The notes beneath the pieces were generated by a model. The model ran no database searches. It was not told where the DNA came from and saw only the letters and a list, made by a program, of their open reading frames with translations. 64,000 nt of DNA, from the NCBI RefSeq assembly GCF_024400215.1, contig NZ_CP053748.1, positions 186,001 through 250,000 of the forward strand, in the 5' to 3' direction. Made by a program: the position numbers and the translations under genes. Below, piece by piece: positions 50,541 to 61,661 of the stretch (position 1 is its first letter; each line of letters starts with the position of its first letter). The stretch comes from Massilia sp. erpn (GTDB lineage: Bacteria; Pseudomonadota; Gammaproteobacteria; Burkholderiales; Burkholderiaceae_D).

Positions 50541-51209
50541 TTATTTCCCGATGGCCGCATACCAGGCCAGCACCTGAACCACGGCTTCGTCAGCCGTCAT
50601 AGTCGAGGTATCGAGCACGTGCGCCCCCTCTGCGGGGACCAGCGGCGCGATGGCCCGGTGAGTATCCCGGTCGTCGCGCGCTTTCAAATCCATCAAGAGA
50701 CCTTCCATATTAGCAGGAATTCCCTTGGCAATCAATTGCTTATAGCGGCGCTCGGCGCGCGCTTCCACACTCGCGGTCAAAAACACCTTCAAGGTGGCGT
50801 GCGGGAAGATCACCGTGCCCATATCGCGGCCGTCGGCCACCAGGCCGGGCGCCTTGCGAAAGCCCAGCTGCAGGCCGAACAAGGCCTGGCGCACGGCCGG
50901 CAAGGCGGCGATTTTCGATGCCGTATTGCCAACCTCTTCGGCGCGGATGGCGTCGCTGACATTTTCGTGCGAGAGGAAAATATCCTCGCCCGTGAAACTG
51001 ATGTGCAGATGTTCGGCCAGCTTGGCCAGCGCGTGCTCGTCGCCCAGGTCGGTGCCGCGGCGCAGCGCCTGCAGCGCGGTCAGGCGGTACAGCGCGCCCG
51101 AGTCGAGCAGGTGGTAGCCGAGCTTGTCGGCCACGCGCTGGGCCACGGTACCCTTGCCGGAGGCGGTCGGGCCGTCGATGGTAATAACAGGAATCTGCGA
51201 TGTAGGCAT
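50541..51209 (-). CDS. cmk: Cytidylate kinase
   Basis: 222 residues. P-loop [19 protein letters not shown] at the N-terminus, then [14 protein letters not shown] and the CMP-specificity region; [16 protein letters not shown] is the typical Cmk motif. It phosphorylates CMP and dCMP. Eleven bases downstream of aroA. Confidence 0.95.
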   Translation of the reverse strand: MPTSQIPVITIDGPTASGKGTVAQRVADKLGYHLLDSGALYRLTALQALRRGTDLGDEHALAKLAEHLHISFTGEDIFLSHENVSDAIRAEEVGNTASKIAALPAVRQALFGLQLGFRKAPGLVADGRDMGTVIFPHATLKVFLTASVEARAERRYKQLIAKGIPANMEGLLMDLKARDDRDTHRAIAPLVPAEGAHVLDTSTMTADEAVVQVLAWYAAIGK

Positions 51210-51220
51210 ATGTGAAACTT

Positions 51221-52561
51221 TTAGAAGCTATCCTTGCGGGCGATGGCCGCGAAGGCGGTGAAATACTCGGGGAAAGTCTTGGCCACGCATTTCGGATCGT
51301 TGATGCGCAGTTCGGCGCCGCGGCGCACAGCGCCGTCCAGCGTGGCGAGCGAGAAGCACATCGCCATGCGATGGTCGTCATAGGTGTCGATCGCAGCGCC
51401 TTTCAGCACGGCGGGCGGCGTCACGCGCAGGTAGTCGGCGCCCTCCTCCACCGTGGCGCCCAGCTTGCGCAGCTCGGTGGCCATGGCAGCAATGCGGTCG
51501 GTTTCCTTGACGCGCCAGCTGGCGATATTGCGCAGCGTGCTGGTGCCTTCGGCGTACAGGGCGGCAACGGCAATCGTCATAGCGGCGTCGGGAATGTGGT
51601 TGAAGTCGGCGTCGATGGCCTTCAGCGGGCCGCTGGCGCTGGACTCGATCCAGTTGTCGCCCATGGTGATGGTGGCGCCCATCTGTTCCATGGCCTGGGC
51701 GAAACGCACATCGCCCTGGATGCTGTTGCGGCCCACGCCTTCCACCCGCACCGGACCGCCGCCAATCGCGCCGGCCGCCATGAAGTAGGAGGCCGAGGAA
51801 GCGTCGCCCTCGACGTGGATGGTGCCGGGATTCTGGTAGCACTGGCCGGCCGGAATGGTGAACGCTTGCCAGCCGTCCTGCTCCACCCGCATGCCGAAGC
51901 GGCGCATCAGGTTCAGGGTGATCTCGATATAGGGCTTGGAAATCAGTTCGCCCTCCACCCTGATCGTCACCGGCTCGCTGCGCGCCATCAGCGGCGCGGC
52001 CATCAGCAGCGCGGTCAGGAACTGGCTGGAGACATTGCCGCGCACCGACAGCTCGCGCGTCTTGAATTCGCCGCCCAGGATGTGCAGCGGCGGGTAGCCG
52101 GGATTGCCCGTGTATTCGATCTGCGCGCCGACCGCGTTGAGTGCGTCGACCAGATCGCCGATGGGGCGTTCGTGCATGCGCGGCACGCCATGCACCTTGT
52201 AGTCGCCGCCGATCACGGCCAGGGCCGCCGTCAACGGGCGGATGGCGGTGCCGGCATTGCCCATGAAAAGATCGGCCTGGCGTTTCGGGAAGTTGCCGTT
52301 GGCGCCCAGCACGCGGTGCACGGTGGAGCCGTCCTCGCCCGCCTCTTCCTGCCATTGCACGCCGAGCGAGCGCAGGGCCGCCAGCATGACCTGGGTATCG
52401 TCCGAGGCCAGCAGATCGACCACGCGGGTTTCGCCTTCGGCCAGAGCGGCCAGCAGCAGGATGCGGTTGGAGATGCTCTTCGAGCCTGGCAGGCGCACCA
52501 CGCCTTGCACGCGCGGCACGGGTTTCAGGTCGAGGTGTTCAGGGTATGCGGTTTGCGTCAT
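51221..52561 (-). CDS. aroA: 3-phosphoshikimate 1-carboxyvinyltransferase (EPSP synthase)
   Basis: 446 residues. [19 protein letters not shown] at the start, [16 protein letters not shown] (the LFLGNAGTAMRPL signature) and [13 protein letters not shown] late. It joins shikimate 3-phosphate and PEP. Part of the serC-pheA-hisC-tyrA-aroA-cmk run for aromatic amino acids. Confidence 0.96.
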   Translation of the reverse strand: MTQTAYPEHLDLKPVPRVQGVVRLPGSKSISNRILLLAALAEGETRVVDLLASDDTQVMLAALRSLGVQWQEEAGEDGSTVHRVLGANGNFPKRQADLFMGNAGTAIRPLTAALAVIGGDYKVHGVPRMHERPIGDLVDALNAVGAQIEYTGNPGYPPLHILGGEFKTRELSVRGNVSSQFLTALLMAAPLMARSEPVTIRVEGELISKPYIEITLNLMRRFGMRVEQDGWQAFTIPAGQCYQNPGTIHVEGDASSASYFMAAGAIGGGPVRVEGVGRNSIQGDVRFAQAMEQMGATITMGDNWIESSASGPLKAIDADFNHIPDAAMTIAVAALYAEGTSTLRNIASWRVKETDRIAAMATELRKLGATVEEGADYLRVTPPAVLKGAAIDTYDDHRMAMCFSLATLDGAVRRGAELRINDPKCVAKTFPEYFTAFAAIARKDSF

Positions 52562-52588
52562 GCCTTCAGTCCTTCAAATCGTTGCGGT

Positions 52589-53506
52589 TCATTCGGCCAG
52601 GTCTTGCGGCTGCGGCGTTTCCGCCGCTTCGATAGCTTCGATCCACTGGCACCGCGCGCGCTGGGCGTTGGCGTAAGTGGCTTCCAGGACCGCGCCGTCG
52701 CCGGCGGCGAGACTGGCGCGTATTTGCGTCAATTGTGCCAGATAGGCATCCAGTTCGGTCAGCAGTGCGGCCTGATTGGCCAGGCTGATGTCGCGCCACA
52801 TTTCGGGCGAGCTGCCGGCAATGCGGGTGAAGTCGCGGAAGCCGCTGGCGGCGTACTGGAACAGCAGACCGGCGTGCGGCTTGCGTGCCACGTCGTCCAC
52901 CAGGGCGTAAGCCAAGAGATGCGGCAGATGGCTGACGGCGGCGAACACCTTGTCATGCTCTTCCGGCGTCAGGGTGTGGATGATGGCGCCGCAGGCGCGC
53001 CAGGCGGCGGCCACGCGTTCGACGGCGGCGGCCGGATTTTCCGGCAGCGGCGTGAGCACGGTTTTCTTGCCCTGGTATAGATCGTCGATGGCGGCATCGG
53101 GGCCATTGGTTTCGCGGCCGGCGATCGGATGGCCCGGCACGAACCGGGCGACGCTGCCGCCCAGGGCGCGCTGGGCGGCAGCCGCCACATCGCTCTTGGT
53201 GCTGCCGGCGTCGGTGATGACGGTGTCCCGCCCCAGATGCGGCAGGATGGCGGCCAAGATGCGTTCGGTCTGCGCCACCGGCGCCGCCAGCAGCACCAGG
53301 TCGGCACCGGACAGCACGGCCGCCAGTTCGGCCGCCGAAGCATCGCTCCCGATTTCATCGATAATGCCCAGCTCCAGGGCGCGCCGCAGCGCATCCCGGG
53401 AGCGGTCCATGCCGACGATATGCTGCGCGGCGCCGGCCTTTTTCAGGGCGCGCGCGAACGAGCCGCCGATCAGGCCAACGCCGTAGATAACAACTTTATT
53501 CAGCAC
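52589..53506 (-). CDS. tyrA: Prephenate dehydrogenase
   Basis: 305 residues. NAD-binding IYGVGLIGGSFARALKKAG, then TDAGSTKSDV and VPGHPIAGRETNGPDAA with the catalytic His, as in TyrA. It converts prephenate to 4-hydroxyphenylpyruvate. It starts within the last 11 bases of hisC, implying coupled translation. Confidence 0.94.
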   Translation of the reverse strand: MLNKVVIYGVGLIGGSFARALKKAGAAQHIVGMDRSRDALRRALELGIIDEIGSDASAAELAAVLSGADLVLLAAPVAQTERILAAILPHLGRDTVITDAGSTKSDVAAAAQRALGGSVARFVPGHPIAGRETNGPDAAIDDLYQGKKTVLTPLPENPAAAVERVAAAWRACGAIIHTLTPEEHDKVFAAVSHLPHLLAYALVDDVARKPHAGLLFQYAASGFRDFTRIAGSSPEMWRDISLANQAALLTELDAYLAQLTQIRASLAAGDGAVLEATYANAQRARCQWIEAIEAAETPQPQDLAE

Positions 53507-54617
53507 GGGTCCCCGCTAAAGCCTTTTGCAGCGCCGCGATCAGGATGGCGTTTTCCTGCGGCAGGCCGATGGAAATGCGCAGCCACTCAGGCAGGCCGTA
53601 ATTGCCGACAGGACGCACGATCACGCCCTGCTTCAGCAGTGCCAGGTTGACGCGCGCGCCGGCCGCCAGATCGTTGCCGACCTTGACCAGCACGAAGTTG
53701 CCGTGCGACGGCACGTATTCCAGGCCCATTTGCTGGAAGGCTTCCACGAACTGCTGGTAGCCGGCGGCGTTGTTCTGCGCGCTCTTGTCCAGGAAGTCCT
53801 TGTCATTCAAGGCGGCAATCGCCGCGGCCTGGGCCAGGGAGTTCACATTGAAGGGCTGGCGGATGCGGTTCATCATCTCGGTGATGCCCGGCTGCGCCAG
53901 GCCGAAGCCGACGCGCAGGCCGGCCAGGCCGTAGGCTTTGGAGAAGGTGCGCGACACCAGCAGGTTCGGATACTGCTTGACCCAGGCTGCCGATTCGTAC
54001 TGGTCTTCCTTGGACAGGAATTCGTTGTAGGCCTCGTCCAGCACCACCACCACGTGCGACGGCACTTTTTTCAGGAAGGCTTCGATTTCGGCGCCCTTGA
54101 CGAAGGTGCCGGTCGGGTTGTTCGGGTTGGCGATGAAGACCAGGCGGGTATCGTCCTGGATGGCGGCGGCCATGGCGTCCAGATCGTGGCCGTGGGCCTT
54201 GGCCGGCACGGCGATGTGGCGCGCGCCCACGCCCTGGGTAGCCAGCGCGTACACGGCGAAGGAGTACTGCGAATACACGATGGACTGGCCGGCTTCCACG
54301 AAGGCGTGGGCGGCGATTTCCAGGATGTCGTTGGAGCCGTTGCCGAGCGTGATCCACTCCATCGGCACGTCGTAGCGCTTGGACAGGGCCACTTTCAGCT
54401 CGTAGCCGTTGGCGTCCGGATAGCGACCCAGTTCAGCGGCCGCTTGCGCCATGGCCTGCTTGGCCGATTCCGGCACGCCGAAAGGATTTTCATTGGACGC
54501 CAGTTTGACGATATTGGCTTCGTCGAGGCCAAACTCGCGCGCCACTTCGGAGATCGGTTTGCCGGCTTGATAGGGGGCGATGGCGCGAACGTATTCAGGA
54601 CCGAATTGCTTGGACAT
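53496..54617 (-). CDS. hisC: Histidinol-phosphate/aromatic aminotransferase
   Basis: 373 residues, class II aminotransferase. SNENPFG and LGNGSNDILEI near the start, NPNNPTGT, VLDEAYNEF and SRTFSKAYGLAGLRVGFG with the PLP lysine. Standing between pheA and tyrA suggests use in phenylalanine/tyrosine transamination as well as histidine synthesis. Confidence 0.94.
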   Translation of the reverse strand: MSKQFGPEYVRAIAPYQAGKPISEVAREFGLDEANIVKLASNENPFGVPESAKQAMAQAAAELGRYPDANGYELKVALSKRYDVPMEWITLGNGSNDILEIAAHAFVEAGQSIVYSQYSFAVYALATQGVGARHIAVPAKAHGHDLDAMAAAIQDDTRLVFIANPNNPTGTFVKGAEIEAFLKKVPSHVVVVLDEAYNEFLSKEDQYESAAWVKQYPNLLVSRTFSKAYGLAGLRVGFGLAQPGITEMMNRIRQPFNVNSLAQAAAIAALNDKDFLDKSAQNNAAGYQQFVEAFQQMGLEYVPSHGNFVLVKVGNDLAAGARVNLALLKQGVIVRPVGNYGLPEWLRISIGLPQENAILIAALQKALAGTRAE

Positions 54618-54635
54618 AGATATTTTCTCTTAAAG

Positions 54636-55709
54636 TCAGTTGAGGCTGGTCGGGTAGGAACCCAGCACTTTGAAGAAGGCAGCGTTGTCCTTGAGTTCAG
54701 CCAACGCCTTGCTCACGGACGGGTTATGTACGTGGCCTTCAATATCGACGTAAAAATAATACTCCCAGGTGCCCATGCGCGCGGGACGCGATTCGAAACG
54801 CGTCATCGACACGCCATGCTTCGCCAGGTGGGCCAGCAGCTGGTACACGGCGCCTGCCTTGTTCGGGACGGCCAGCACGATCGAGGTCTGGTCTTTCCCG
54901 GACGGGTTGGTTTGCAGATGGCCGACCACGGCGAAGCGGGTGCGGTTGTGCGGGTCGTCCTGGATATGGCCTTTGACCACGCCCAGCTTGTACTGCGTGC
55001 CGGCCAGTTCGCTGGCAATGGCGGCAATCGACCCGTCTTCGCCCGCCATGCGCGCCGCCTCGGCATTCGAGGCGACGGCACGGCGTTCGATATTCGGATA
55101 ATTCAGGTTGAGCCAGACCTGGCACTGGGCCAGGGCCTGGGAATGGGCGCAGATCACTTTCACGCCATCCATGCTGCCGGTGCGCGTCATCAGGCTGTGG
55201 TGGACCGCGATCGCCACCTCGCCGCTGATGGTCAGGCTGGTTTGCAGCATCAGGTCGAGCGTGCGGTTGATCGCGCCTTCGGAGGAATTTTCCACCGGTA
55301 CCACGCCGAAATCGGCGGTGCCGGCCTCGGTGGCGCGGAACACCTCGTCGATGGAGGCGCAAGGCAGGCCTTCGACCGCGGTGCCGAACTGCTGGTACAC
55401 GGCCTGTTCGCTGAAGGTGCCGGCCGGGCCGAGATAGGCCACGGTGACGCGCTTTTCCAGCGCGCGGCAGGCCGACATGATCTCGCGGAAAATGGTCTGC
55501 ACTTCGATATTGCCCATGGGGCCGGGGTTGCGTTCGGCCACGCCGCGCAGCACCTGGGCTTCGCGTTCGGGACGGAACACCGGCGCCATGGTTTCGGCCT
55601 TCACATGGCCGACTTCCTGCGCCACCTGGGCGCGCTGGTTCAGCAGTTCGAGGATTTGCGCATCGATGGCATCGATCTTCTCGCGCAAGGGTTTTAATTT
55701 GTCTGTCAT
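54636..55709 (-). CDS. pheA: Bifunctional chorismate mutase/prephenate dehydratase
   Basis: 357 residues: N-terminal AroQ chorismate mutase (LREKIDAIDAQILELLNQRA), central prephenate dehydratase (VAYLGPAGTFSEQA, PVENSSEGAINRTLD, NRTRFAVVG) and C-terminal ACT domain for phenylalanine feedback (FESRPAR). 19 bases upstream of hisC. Confidence 0.95.
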   Translation of the reverse strand: MTDKLKPLREKIDAIDAQILELLNQRAQVAQEVGHVKAETMAPVFRPEREAQVLRGVAERNPGPMGNIEVQTIFREIMSACRALEKRVTVAYLGPAGTFSEQAVYQQFGTAVEGLPCASIDEVFRATEAGTADFGVVPVENSSEGAINRTLDLMLQTSLTISGEVAIAVHHSLMTRTGSMDGVKVICAHSQALAQCQVWLNLNYPNIERRAVASNAEAARMAGEDGSIAAIASELAGTQYKLGVVKGHIQDDPHNRTRFAVVGHLQTNPSGKDQTSIVLAVPNKAGAVYQLLAHLAKHGVSMTRFESRPARMGTWEYYFYVDIEGHVHNPSVSKALAELKDNAAFFKVLGSYPTSLN

Positions 55710-55757
55710 GGTCTGAATGCTAGGGTTTGGACTGCGGGCGCGGCGCCCATGGACGCT

Positions 55758-56846
55758 TCAGCGGCCCGCAAACTCGTTCAGATAATCGACCAGCGCTTGT
55801 ACGCCCTCGATCGGCATCGCATTGTAAATCGATGCCCGCATGCCGCCGACGGACTTGTGGCCCTTCAGTTGCAATAGCCCGCGCGCCTTGGCGCCGGCCA
55901 GGAATGCTTCGTTCTGAGATTCGTCGCGCAGGTAGAACGGCACGTTCATGCGCGAGCGGTATTCCTTCGCCACCCGATTCTGGTAGAAATCGTCGGCGTC
56001 CAGCGCCGCGTACAGCAGCGCCGCTTTCTGCATATTACGCTGTTCCATGGCTGCCACGCCACCCTGCTGTTTCAGCCACTGGAAAACCAGGCCGGCGATA
56101 TAGATGCCGTAGGTGGGCGGCGTGTTGTACATGGAGTCGTTTTCGGCCACATTCTTCCAGTCGAAAGCCGAGGGGCAGAAGGGCAAGGCCTTGCCGATCA
56201 GGTCATCGCGCACGATGGCGACGGTGACGCCGGCCGGGCCGATATTCTTTTGCGCGCCGCCGAAGATCACGCCGTACTTGCTGACATCGACGGGGCGCGA
56301 CAGGATGTGCGAGGACATATCGGCCACGACGGGCGTCGCGCCCTGCGCCGTCGGCACGAAGTTGAACTCGACGCCGTCGATGGTTTCATTGGTGCAGACG
56401 TGCAGGTAGGCGGCGTCCGGCGTGAGCTGCCACTCCGACTGCGGCGGCACGCGGGTGTAGCCGTCCGCCTTGGCGGAAGCGGCCACGTTCACCTTGGCGT
56501 AGCGGCCCGCTTCCTGGATCGACTTGCTGGACCAGGAACCGGTCTGGATGAAATCGATGGTGGCGTCCGGGCCTTTGTGGCCCAGCATATTCATTGGGAT
56601 CACGGCGTTCTGCGACAGGCCGCCGCCCTGCATGAACAGGATGCGGTAGTTGTCCGGCACGGCCAGCAGATCGCGTAGATCGCGCTCGGCGGCGCGGTAG
56701 ATCGAAATGAACTCCGGGCCGCGGTGGCTCATCTCCATGACGGACATTCCACTGCCATGCCAGTCCAGCATTTCAGCGGCGGCCTGCGCCAGCACTTCCT
56801 TCGGCAGCACGGCCGGGCCGGCGGAGAAGTTATAGATGTTCGTCAC
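55758..56846 (-). CDS. serC: Phosphoserine aminotransferase
   Basis: 362 residues. [15 protein letters not shown] at the start, [10 protein letters not shown], and the PLP lysine in [17 protein letters not shown]. It makes phosphoserine and also acts in pyridoxal phosphate synthesis. First enzyme of the serC-pheA-hisC-tyrA-aroA run. Confidence 0.95.
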   Translation of the reverse strand: MTNIYNFSAGPAVLPKEVLAQAAAEMLDWHGSGMSVMEMSHRGPEFISIYRAAERDLRDLLAVPDNYRILFMQGGGLSQNAVIPMNMLGHKGPDATIDFIQTGSWSSKSIQEAGRYAKVNVAASAKADGYTRVPPQSEWQLTPDAAYLHVCTNETIDGVEFNFVPTAQGATPVVADMSSHILSRPVDVSKYGVIFGGAQKNIGPAGVTVAIVRDDLIGKALPFCPSAFDWKNVAENDSMYNTPPTYGIYIAGLVFQWLKQQGGVAAMEQRNMQKAALLYAALDADDFYQNRVAKEYRSRMNVPFYLRDESQNEAFLAGAKARGLLQLKGHKSVGGMRASIYNAMPIEGVQALVDYLNEFAGR

Positions 56847-56858
56847 AGTGGGAGCTCC

Positions 56859-57392
56859 TTACTTTTTCTTCGATTGCATGATCAGCTGGAAATGCGGCGC
56901 GATCACGCGCTGGCTCATCTCCATGGCCTCGCCCATCAACTGCGGCATGACTTGCAGGGTTTTCTTGCCGACCGGCGTGCGGTAGAAGGCGGCGATCTGG
57001 CGCATTTCATCGGCCGTGTAATGGCGCGCGTAGAGCGGCAGCGTCTCGGCAATGATATCGTCCATCAAGGCCGGGCTGAGCATGACTTCCTGCATGGTGT
57101 CCGCCATCTGCGGCAGTTCCTGCTCCATGCGCGCCAGCGCGGCCTTGCGGCCCGCCTCGTCCAGCTTGGGGTTGCTGAGGATCGCCTGCTCGGCATTGGC
57201 GCGCATCATGGTCGGCAGCGCCTGCCCCATTTGCCGCATGGCCGCCGTCATCACGGCGCGGTAATCCATCACGTCCAGCAATTCCTGAATGGCCGCCTTC
57301 TGCTCCGGCGACACGGCGGCATCTTGCGCTGCGGCCGGCTGGCCAGCGGCAAAGGCGAGGGAGGCCAGCAGGCTGGCAACGATTTTCTTCAT
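56859..57392 (-). CDS. DUF2059-domain exported protein
   Basis: 177 residues from the ATG at 57392 (a GTG at 57425 would add 11 residues). Signal peptide ending AAAQ. The rest is helical, with YTADEMRQIAAFYRTPVGKKTLQVMPQLM, the core of DUF2059. Found between gyrA and serC in this family of bacteria. Function unknown; exported. Confidence 0.85.
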   Translation of the reverse strand: MKKIVASLLASLAFAAGQPAAAQDAAVSPEQKAAIQELLDVMDYRAVMTAAMRQMGQALPTMMRANAEQAILSNPKLDEAGRKAALARMEQELPQMADTMQEVMLSPALMDDIIAETLPLYARHYTADEMRQIAAFYRTPVGKKTLQVMPQLMGEAMEMSQRVIAPHFQLIMQSKKK

Positions 57393-57426
57393 AAGCTTAT
57401 GCGTTTTATAACGGGTTAAAAACACT

Positions 57427-57461
57427 GCGGGCCCGATCCGAGATGCTCAGACCGGGCCCGC
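57427..57461 (-). terminator. Intrinsic terminator after gyrA
   Basis: GCGGGCCCG and CGGGCCCGC form a perfect nine-base stem; on the minus strand it is followed by AGTGTTTTTA. Confidence 0.85.
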
Positions 57462-57473
57462 CTTGCTGCCGTC

Positions 57474-60113
57474 TTACTCAGCCGGCGCTTCCGGTGCGGC
57501 GCCGCCATCGGCTTCGCCGCCCTCCTCTACCTCATCGGCATCCGCCTCCACGATGCGCTGCAGGCCGGACAGCTTGGTGCCATCCTCCACCGCGATCAGG
57601 GTCACGCCCTGGGTGGCGCGGCCCATCTCGCGGATCTCGGCCACGCGGGTGCGGATCAAGACGCCGCCGGTGGTGATCAGCATGATTTCGTCGCTGGAGT
57701 CGACCAGGGTCGCCGCCACCACCTTGCCGTTACGCTCGCTGGTCTGGATGGCGATCATGCCCTTGGTGCCGCGGCCGTGACGGGTGTACTCGGTGATCGG
57801 CGTGCGTTTGCCGAAGCCGTTTTCCGTGGCGGTCAGCACCGACTGCTGCTCGTTCTCGGCGACCAGCAGGGCGATCACGTTCTGGCCTTCTTCCAGATTC
57901 ATGCCGCGCACGCCGCGCGCCTGGCGGCCCATCGGACGCACATCGTTCTCGTCGAAGCGCACCGCCTTGCCGGAGTCGGAGAACAGCATCACATCGTGGG
58001 CGCCATCGGTCAGCGCGGCGCCGATCAGGAAGTCGCCCTCGTCCAGGTCGACAGCAATGATGCCGGCCTTGCGCGGATTGCTGAAGTCTTTCAGCGGCGT
58101 CTTCTTCACGGTGCCCAGGCTGGTGGCCATGAACACGTAGTGGTCTTCCGGGAAGGTGCGGTTTTCGCCCGACAGCGGCAGCACCACAGTGATCTTCTCG
58201 TTGTCCTGCAGCGGGAACATATTGACGATCGGCTTACCGCGCGAAGTGCGCGAGCCTTGCGGCACTTCCCACACCTTGAGCCAGTACAGGCGGCCGCGGT
58301 TGGAGAAGCACAGGATGTAATCGTGCGTGTTGGCGATGAAGAGCTGGTCGATCCAGTCTTCGTCCTTGGTCGCCATGGCCTGCTTGCCACGCCCGCCGCG
58401 CTTCTGGGCGCGGTATTCGGAGATCGGCTGCGCCTTCATATAACCCATATGCGACAGCGTCACGACCATGTCCTGCGGCGTGATCAGGTCTTCCGTTTCC
58501 AGGTCGGTGGCGTTGTGCTCGATGGTCGAACGGCGCGCATCCTTCTCGCCGTATTCCAGCATCGAGGCGTTCAGCTCATCGACGATGATGGCGGTGACGC
58601 GGGCCGGCTTGGCCAGGATGTCGAGCAGGTCGGCGATCTGCGCCATCACGTCCTTGTACTCGTTGACGATCTTGTCCTGCTCCAGACCGGTCAGGCGCTG
58701 CAGACGCATTTGCAGGATTTCCTGCGCCTGCTCGTCGGACAGCTTGTACAGGCCATCGGCCTGCATGCCGTAGTGCTTCGGCAGGTGCTCGGGACGGAAA
58801 GCTTCAATGCCCGCCTGGCCTTCTTCGCCGGTACGGGCCAGCATTTCGCGCACCAGGGAGGAATCCCAGGCGCGCTGCATCAGTTCCGCCTTGGCGATCG
58901 GCGGCGTCGGCGCAGCCTTGATGATGGCGATGAAGTCGTCGATATTCGCCAGCGCCACCGCCAGACCTTCCAGCATGTGGCCGCGTTCGCGCGCCTTGCG
59001 CAGTTCGAACACGGTGCGGCGCGTGACCACTTCGCGGCGGTGCGACAGGAAGCACTGCAGCATTTCCTTCAGGTTCAGCAGCTTGGGCTGGCCATCGACC
59101 AGGGCCACCATATTCATGCCGAAGGTGTCCTGCAACTGGGTCTGCTTGTACAGGTTGTTGAGCACCACTTCCGGCACTTCACCGCGTTTCAGCTCGATCA
59201 CCACGCGCATGCCCGATTTATCGGACTCGTCGCGGATGTCGGAAATGCCTTCGAGCTTCTTGTCGCGCACGTTCTCGGCGATGCGTTCGAGCAGGGACTT
59301 CTTGTTGACCTGGTAAGGCAGCTCGTCGACGATGATGGCGGTGCGGCCGCCTTCCTTGCCGAATTCCTCGAAGTGGGTCCTGGCGCGCATCACCACGCGG
59401 CCGCGGCCGGTGCGGTAGCCGTCGCGCACGCCGGACACGCCGTAGATGATGCCGGCGGTCGGGAAGTCGGGCGCCGGGATCAGTTCGATCAGCTCATCGA
59501 TCGAGCAATCCGGGTTGGCCAGCACGTGCAGGGCGCCCTTGATCACTTCCGACAGATTGTGCGGCGGTATATTGGTCGCCATGCCGACCGCGATGCCGGA
59601 GGAACCGTTGATCAGCAGATTGGGCAGGCGGGTCGGCAGAACCGTCGGTTCCTTTTCCTTGCCGTCATAGTTGGGGGCGTAGTCGACCGTATCCTTGTCG
59701 ATATCGGCCAGCAATTCGCTGGAAATCTTGTCCAGGCGGCACTCGGTATAACGCATGGCCGCCGCGTTGTCGCCGTCCACCGAACCGAAGTTGCCCTGGC
59801 CATCGACCAGGGTGTAGCGCAGGGAGAAGTCCTGGGCCATGCGCACCAGCGTGTCATAGATCGAGGCGTCGCCGTGCGGGTGGTATTTACCCATGACTTC
59901 ACCGACCACGCGCGCGCACTTCACGTAAGGCCGGTTCCACACATTATTCAGTTCGTGCATGCCGTACAGCACGCGGCGGTGCACCGGCTTCAGGCCGTCC
60001 CGCACGTCCGGCAAGGCGCGGCCCACGATCACGCTCATGGCGTAATCGAGGTAGCTCTTGCGCATCTCTTCTTCGAGGGAAATGGGGATTGTTTCTTTTG
60101 CGAATTGATCCAT
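57474..60113 (-). CDS. gyrA: DNA gyrase subunit A
   Basis: 879 residues. Active-site Tyr at Y122 in [26 protein letters not shown], the GyrA box QRGGRGKQ and C-terminal pinwheel repeats, ending in an acidic tail. It introduces negative supercoils with GyrB. At the position equal to E. coli S83 this protein has Ala, with Ser next to it (GDAS). Confidence 0.97.
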   Translation of the reverse strand: MDQFAKETIPISLEEEMRKSYLDYAMSVIVGRALPDVRDGLKPVHRRVLYGMHELNNVWNRPYVKCARVVGEVMGKYHPHGDASIYDTLVRMAQDFSLRYTLVDGQGNFGSVDGDNAAAMRYTECRLDKISSELLADIDKDTVDYAPNYDGKEKEPTVLPTRLPNLLINGSSGIAVGMATNIPPHNLSEVIKGALHVLANPDCSIDELIELIPAPDFPTAGIIYGVSGVRDGYRTGRGRVVMRARTHFEEFGKEGGRTAIIVDELPYQVNKKSLLERIAENVRDKKLEGISDIRDESDKSGMRVVIELKRGEVPEVVLNNLYKQTQLQDTFGMNMVALVDGQPKLLNLKEMLQCFLSHRREVVTRRTVFELRKARERGHMLEGLAVALANIDDFIAIIKAAPTPPIAKAELMQRAWDSSLVREMLARTGEEGQAGIEAFRPEHLPKHYGMQADGLYKLSDEQAQEILQMRLQRLTGLEQDKIVNEYKDVMAQIADLLDILAKPARVTAIIVDELNASMLEYGEKDARRSTIEHNATDLETEDLITPQDMVVTLSHMGYMKAQPISEYRAQKRGGRGKQAMATKDEDWIDQLFIANTHDYILCFSNRGRLYWLKVWEVPQGSRTSRGKPIVNMFPLQDNEKITVVLPLSGENRTFPEDHYVFMATSLGTVKKTPLKDFSNPRKAGIIAVDLDEGDFLIGAALTDGAHDVMLFSDSGKAVRFDENDVRPMGRQARGVRGMNLEEGQNVIALLVAENEQQSVLTATENGFGKRTPITEYTRHGRGTKGMIAIQTSERNGKVVAATLVDSSDEIMLITTGGVLIRTRVAEIREMGRATQGVTLIAVEDGTKLSGLQRIVEADADEVEEGGEADGGAAPEAPAE

Positions 60114-60554
60114 TGGCGGGTCGATCTTCTGTGACGTTGGTTTAGCTTGCCTGTGCCGTGCGCAACAGCTGGCAGACAGGACAAGCCTACGATTTTAGCA
60201 TGGCGCTCCTGTCCCCAGCGCAATTCCGGCCCGGCCCCGCCCCCAGCCACGCTTGGCGCGTGTTGATCGATGTCATGGCGGGGACATATTTACCAATTAT
60301 CATCGTCGCCAGCCCGTTGCACGAAAACAACATTTTGGTCGAACGCGCCCCGGCTTCTGATTTCTCCAGAAATGTAGGAATTTCCTGGCTGTGGCAAAAT
60401 GGACGAGAAGTTAATTGCATGTTTCGCAATCGGGAGGCTAGCGCGACGGGTGGGATTTAGTGTAGCTGGGGCAGCCATGGTAGTATTCGCCCCAGGCAAC
60501 AAATACGTCGCGCAGTTTTTCTGCGGATATCACCCCCGAAAGGAAAGAAAAAAT
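60114..60554. other. 441-base divergent intergenic region of gyrA and ompA
   Basis: No gene supported; short frames overlap but lack ribosome sites. It must hold the promoters of gyrA (minus) and ompA (plus); I could not place either with confidence. The ompA ribosome site AAAGGA lies at its right end. Confidence 0.55.
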
Positions 60555-61268
60555 ATGAAAAAACTCATTACAACCATCTTTGCCGCCTCGGCAGTTCTGT
60601 CCGTATCGGCACTGGCACAAGAGAAGCCAACCGCGCCCCCTTTCGCCCCTGTGACCCAAGACATCAAGGCGGCAACGCCTAAGAGCGCCTATGTGCAAGA
60701 TGCACGCGGCGTAATCGCCCGCGATCCATTCGGCCTGTGCTGGCGCACCGGCTACTGGACCCCGGCTGATGCCGTGCCAGGCTGCGATCTGCCCATCTGC
60801 GTCGAGCCAGAGAAGCTGGAAAACGGCAAGTGCGTAGCACCTCCGCCGCCACCAGCCCCGGCTCCAGTCGCACCGGCCCCAGCGCCAGTTGCCGCTCCAA
60901 TCGCCGCGCCGACCTCGGAAAAAGTCAGCTTCGCTGCTGACGCCTTCTTCGATTTCGACAAAGCCGTGCTGAAGCCAGAAGGCAAAGCCAAGCTGGACGA
61001 CGTTGCTTCGAAACTGGGCAGCATCAACCTGGAAGTCATCATCGCCGTCGGCCACACCGACTCCGTGGGCACCGATGCCTACAACGACAAACTGTCCGTG
61101 CGTCGTTCGGAAGCCGTGAAAGCGTATCTGATCTCCAAAGGCGTTGAAGCCAACCGCGTGTACACCGAAGGCAAAGGCGAGAAACAGCCGGTCGACGACA
61201 ACAAGACCGCCGCTGGCCGCGCCAAAAACCGCCGCGTTGAAATCGAAGTCGTGGGCACCAAGAAGTAA
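60555..61268 (+). CDS. ompA: OmpA-family outer-membrane/peptidoglycan protein
   Basis: 237 residues from the ATG at 60555, ten or so bases after AAAGGA. Signal peptide ending ALAQ, a central proline-rich hinge (APAPVAPAPAPVAAP), and a C-terminal OmpA domain with FFDFDKAVLKPEG, VGHTDSVGTDAYN and NRRVEIEV. It has no eight-stranded barrel; it is the short betaproteobacterial type that binds murein. Terminator follows at 61296. Confidence 0.92.
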   Translation: MKKLITTIFAASAVLSVSALAQEKPTAPPFAPVTQDIKAATPKSAYVQDARGVIARDPFGLCWRTGYWTPADAVPGCDLPICVEPEKLENGKCVAPPPPPAPAPVAPAPAPVAAPIAAPTSEKVSFAADAFFDFDKAVLKPEGKAKLDDVASKLGSINLEVIIAVGHTDSVGTDAYNDKLSVRRSEAVKAYLISKGVEANRVYTEGKGEKQPVDDNKTAAGRAKNRRVEIEVVGTKK

Positions 61269-61295
61269 TTAGCCCCTCTTCGGCTGACGCCACCC

Positions 61296-61321
61296 AACCC
61301 CGCTTCGGCGGGGTTTTTTTT
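61296..61321 (+). terminator. Intrinsic terminator after ompA
   Basis: AACCCCGC-TTCG-GCGGGGTT followed by a run of T. Confidence 0.95.
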
Positions 61322-61403
61322 GGCCTTTTTACCGGTCAATCATTTGATCGGTCCGCTTGCGCACGCCACCCCTGGCGACTACCGTGGGAGCAGGAGGTCC
61401 AAA

Positions 61404-61661
61404 ATGATTTATTCCAGCCTGAAGCGCGACGAATTCCTGCGCCAGCCAGCCCAAGCCGAAATAGCCAGTAAGCAAGGCCCGGTCCTGATCGCCGACCATG
61501 GCCACCCTTCTCACGTGCTGCTGACATTCGACGACTACCGCAAGCTCGCACTCGGCCATTTCACCCTGGCCGACATACTGGCGCTGCCGCCCGGCACTGC
61601 CGATATAGAGCTGGAATTGCCGGAGCGCGGCGAGCGGCCGCGCTCCGCCGATCTGAGCTGA
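61404..61661 (+). CDS. vapB: Phd/YefM-type antitoxin
   Basis: 85 residues from the ATG at 61404 with CAGGAGG upstream; the longer frame from 61320 is rejected. The N-terminus (YSSLKRDEFLRQPAQAEIAS) and PVLIADHGHPSHVLLTFDDYRKL fit the Phd/YefM fold. Its stop overlaps the next start by one base, as in TA pairs. It binds the toxin and represses the operon. Confidence 0.85.
   Translation: MIYSSLKRDEFLRQPAQAEIASKQGPVLIADHGHPSHVLLTFDDYRKLALGHFTLADILALPPGTADIELELPERGERPRSADLS

Noticed and set aside
53526..55697. Very long plus-strand frame across hisC and pheA
   Set aside because: It is antisense to two clear enzyme genes and is a GC-rich shadow.
60288..60303. GGGGACATATTTACC near gyrA as a sixth palindrome copy
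   Set aside because: Only the left half-site is present; the right half is absent.
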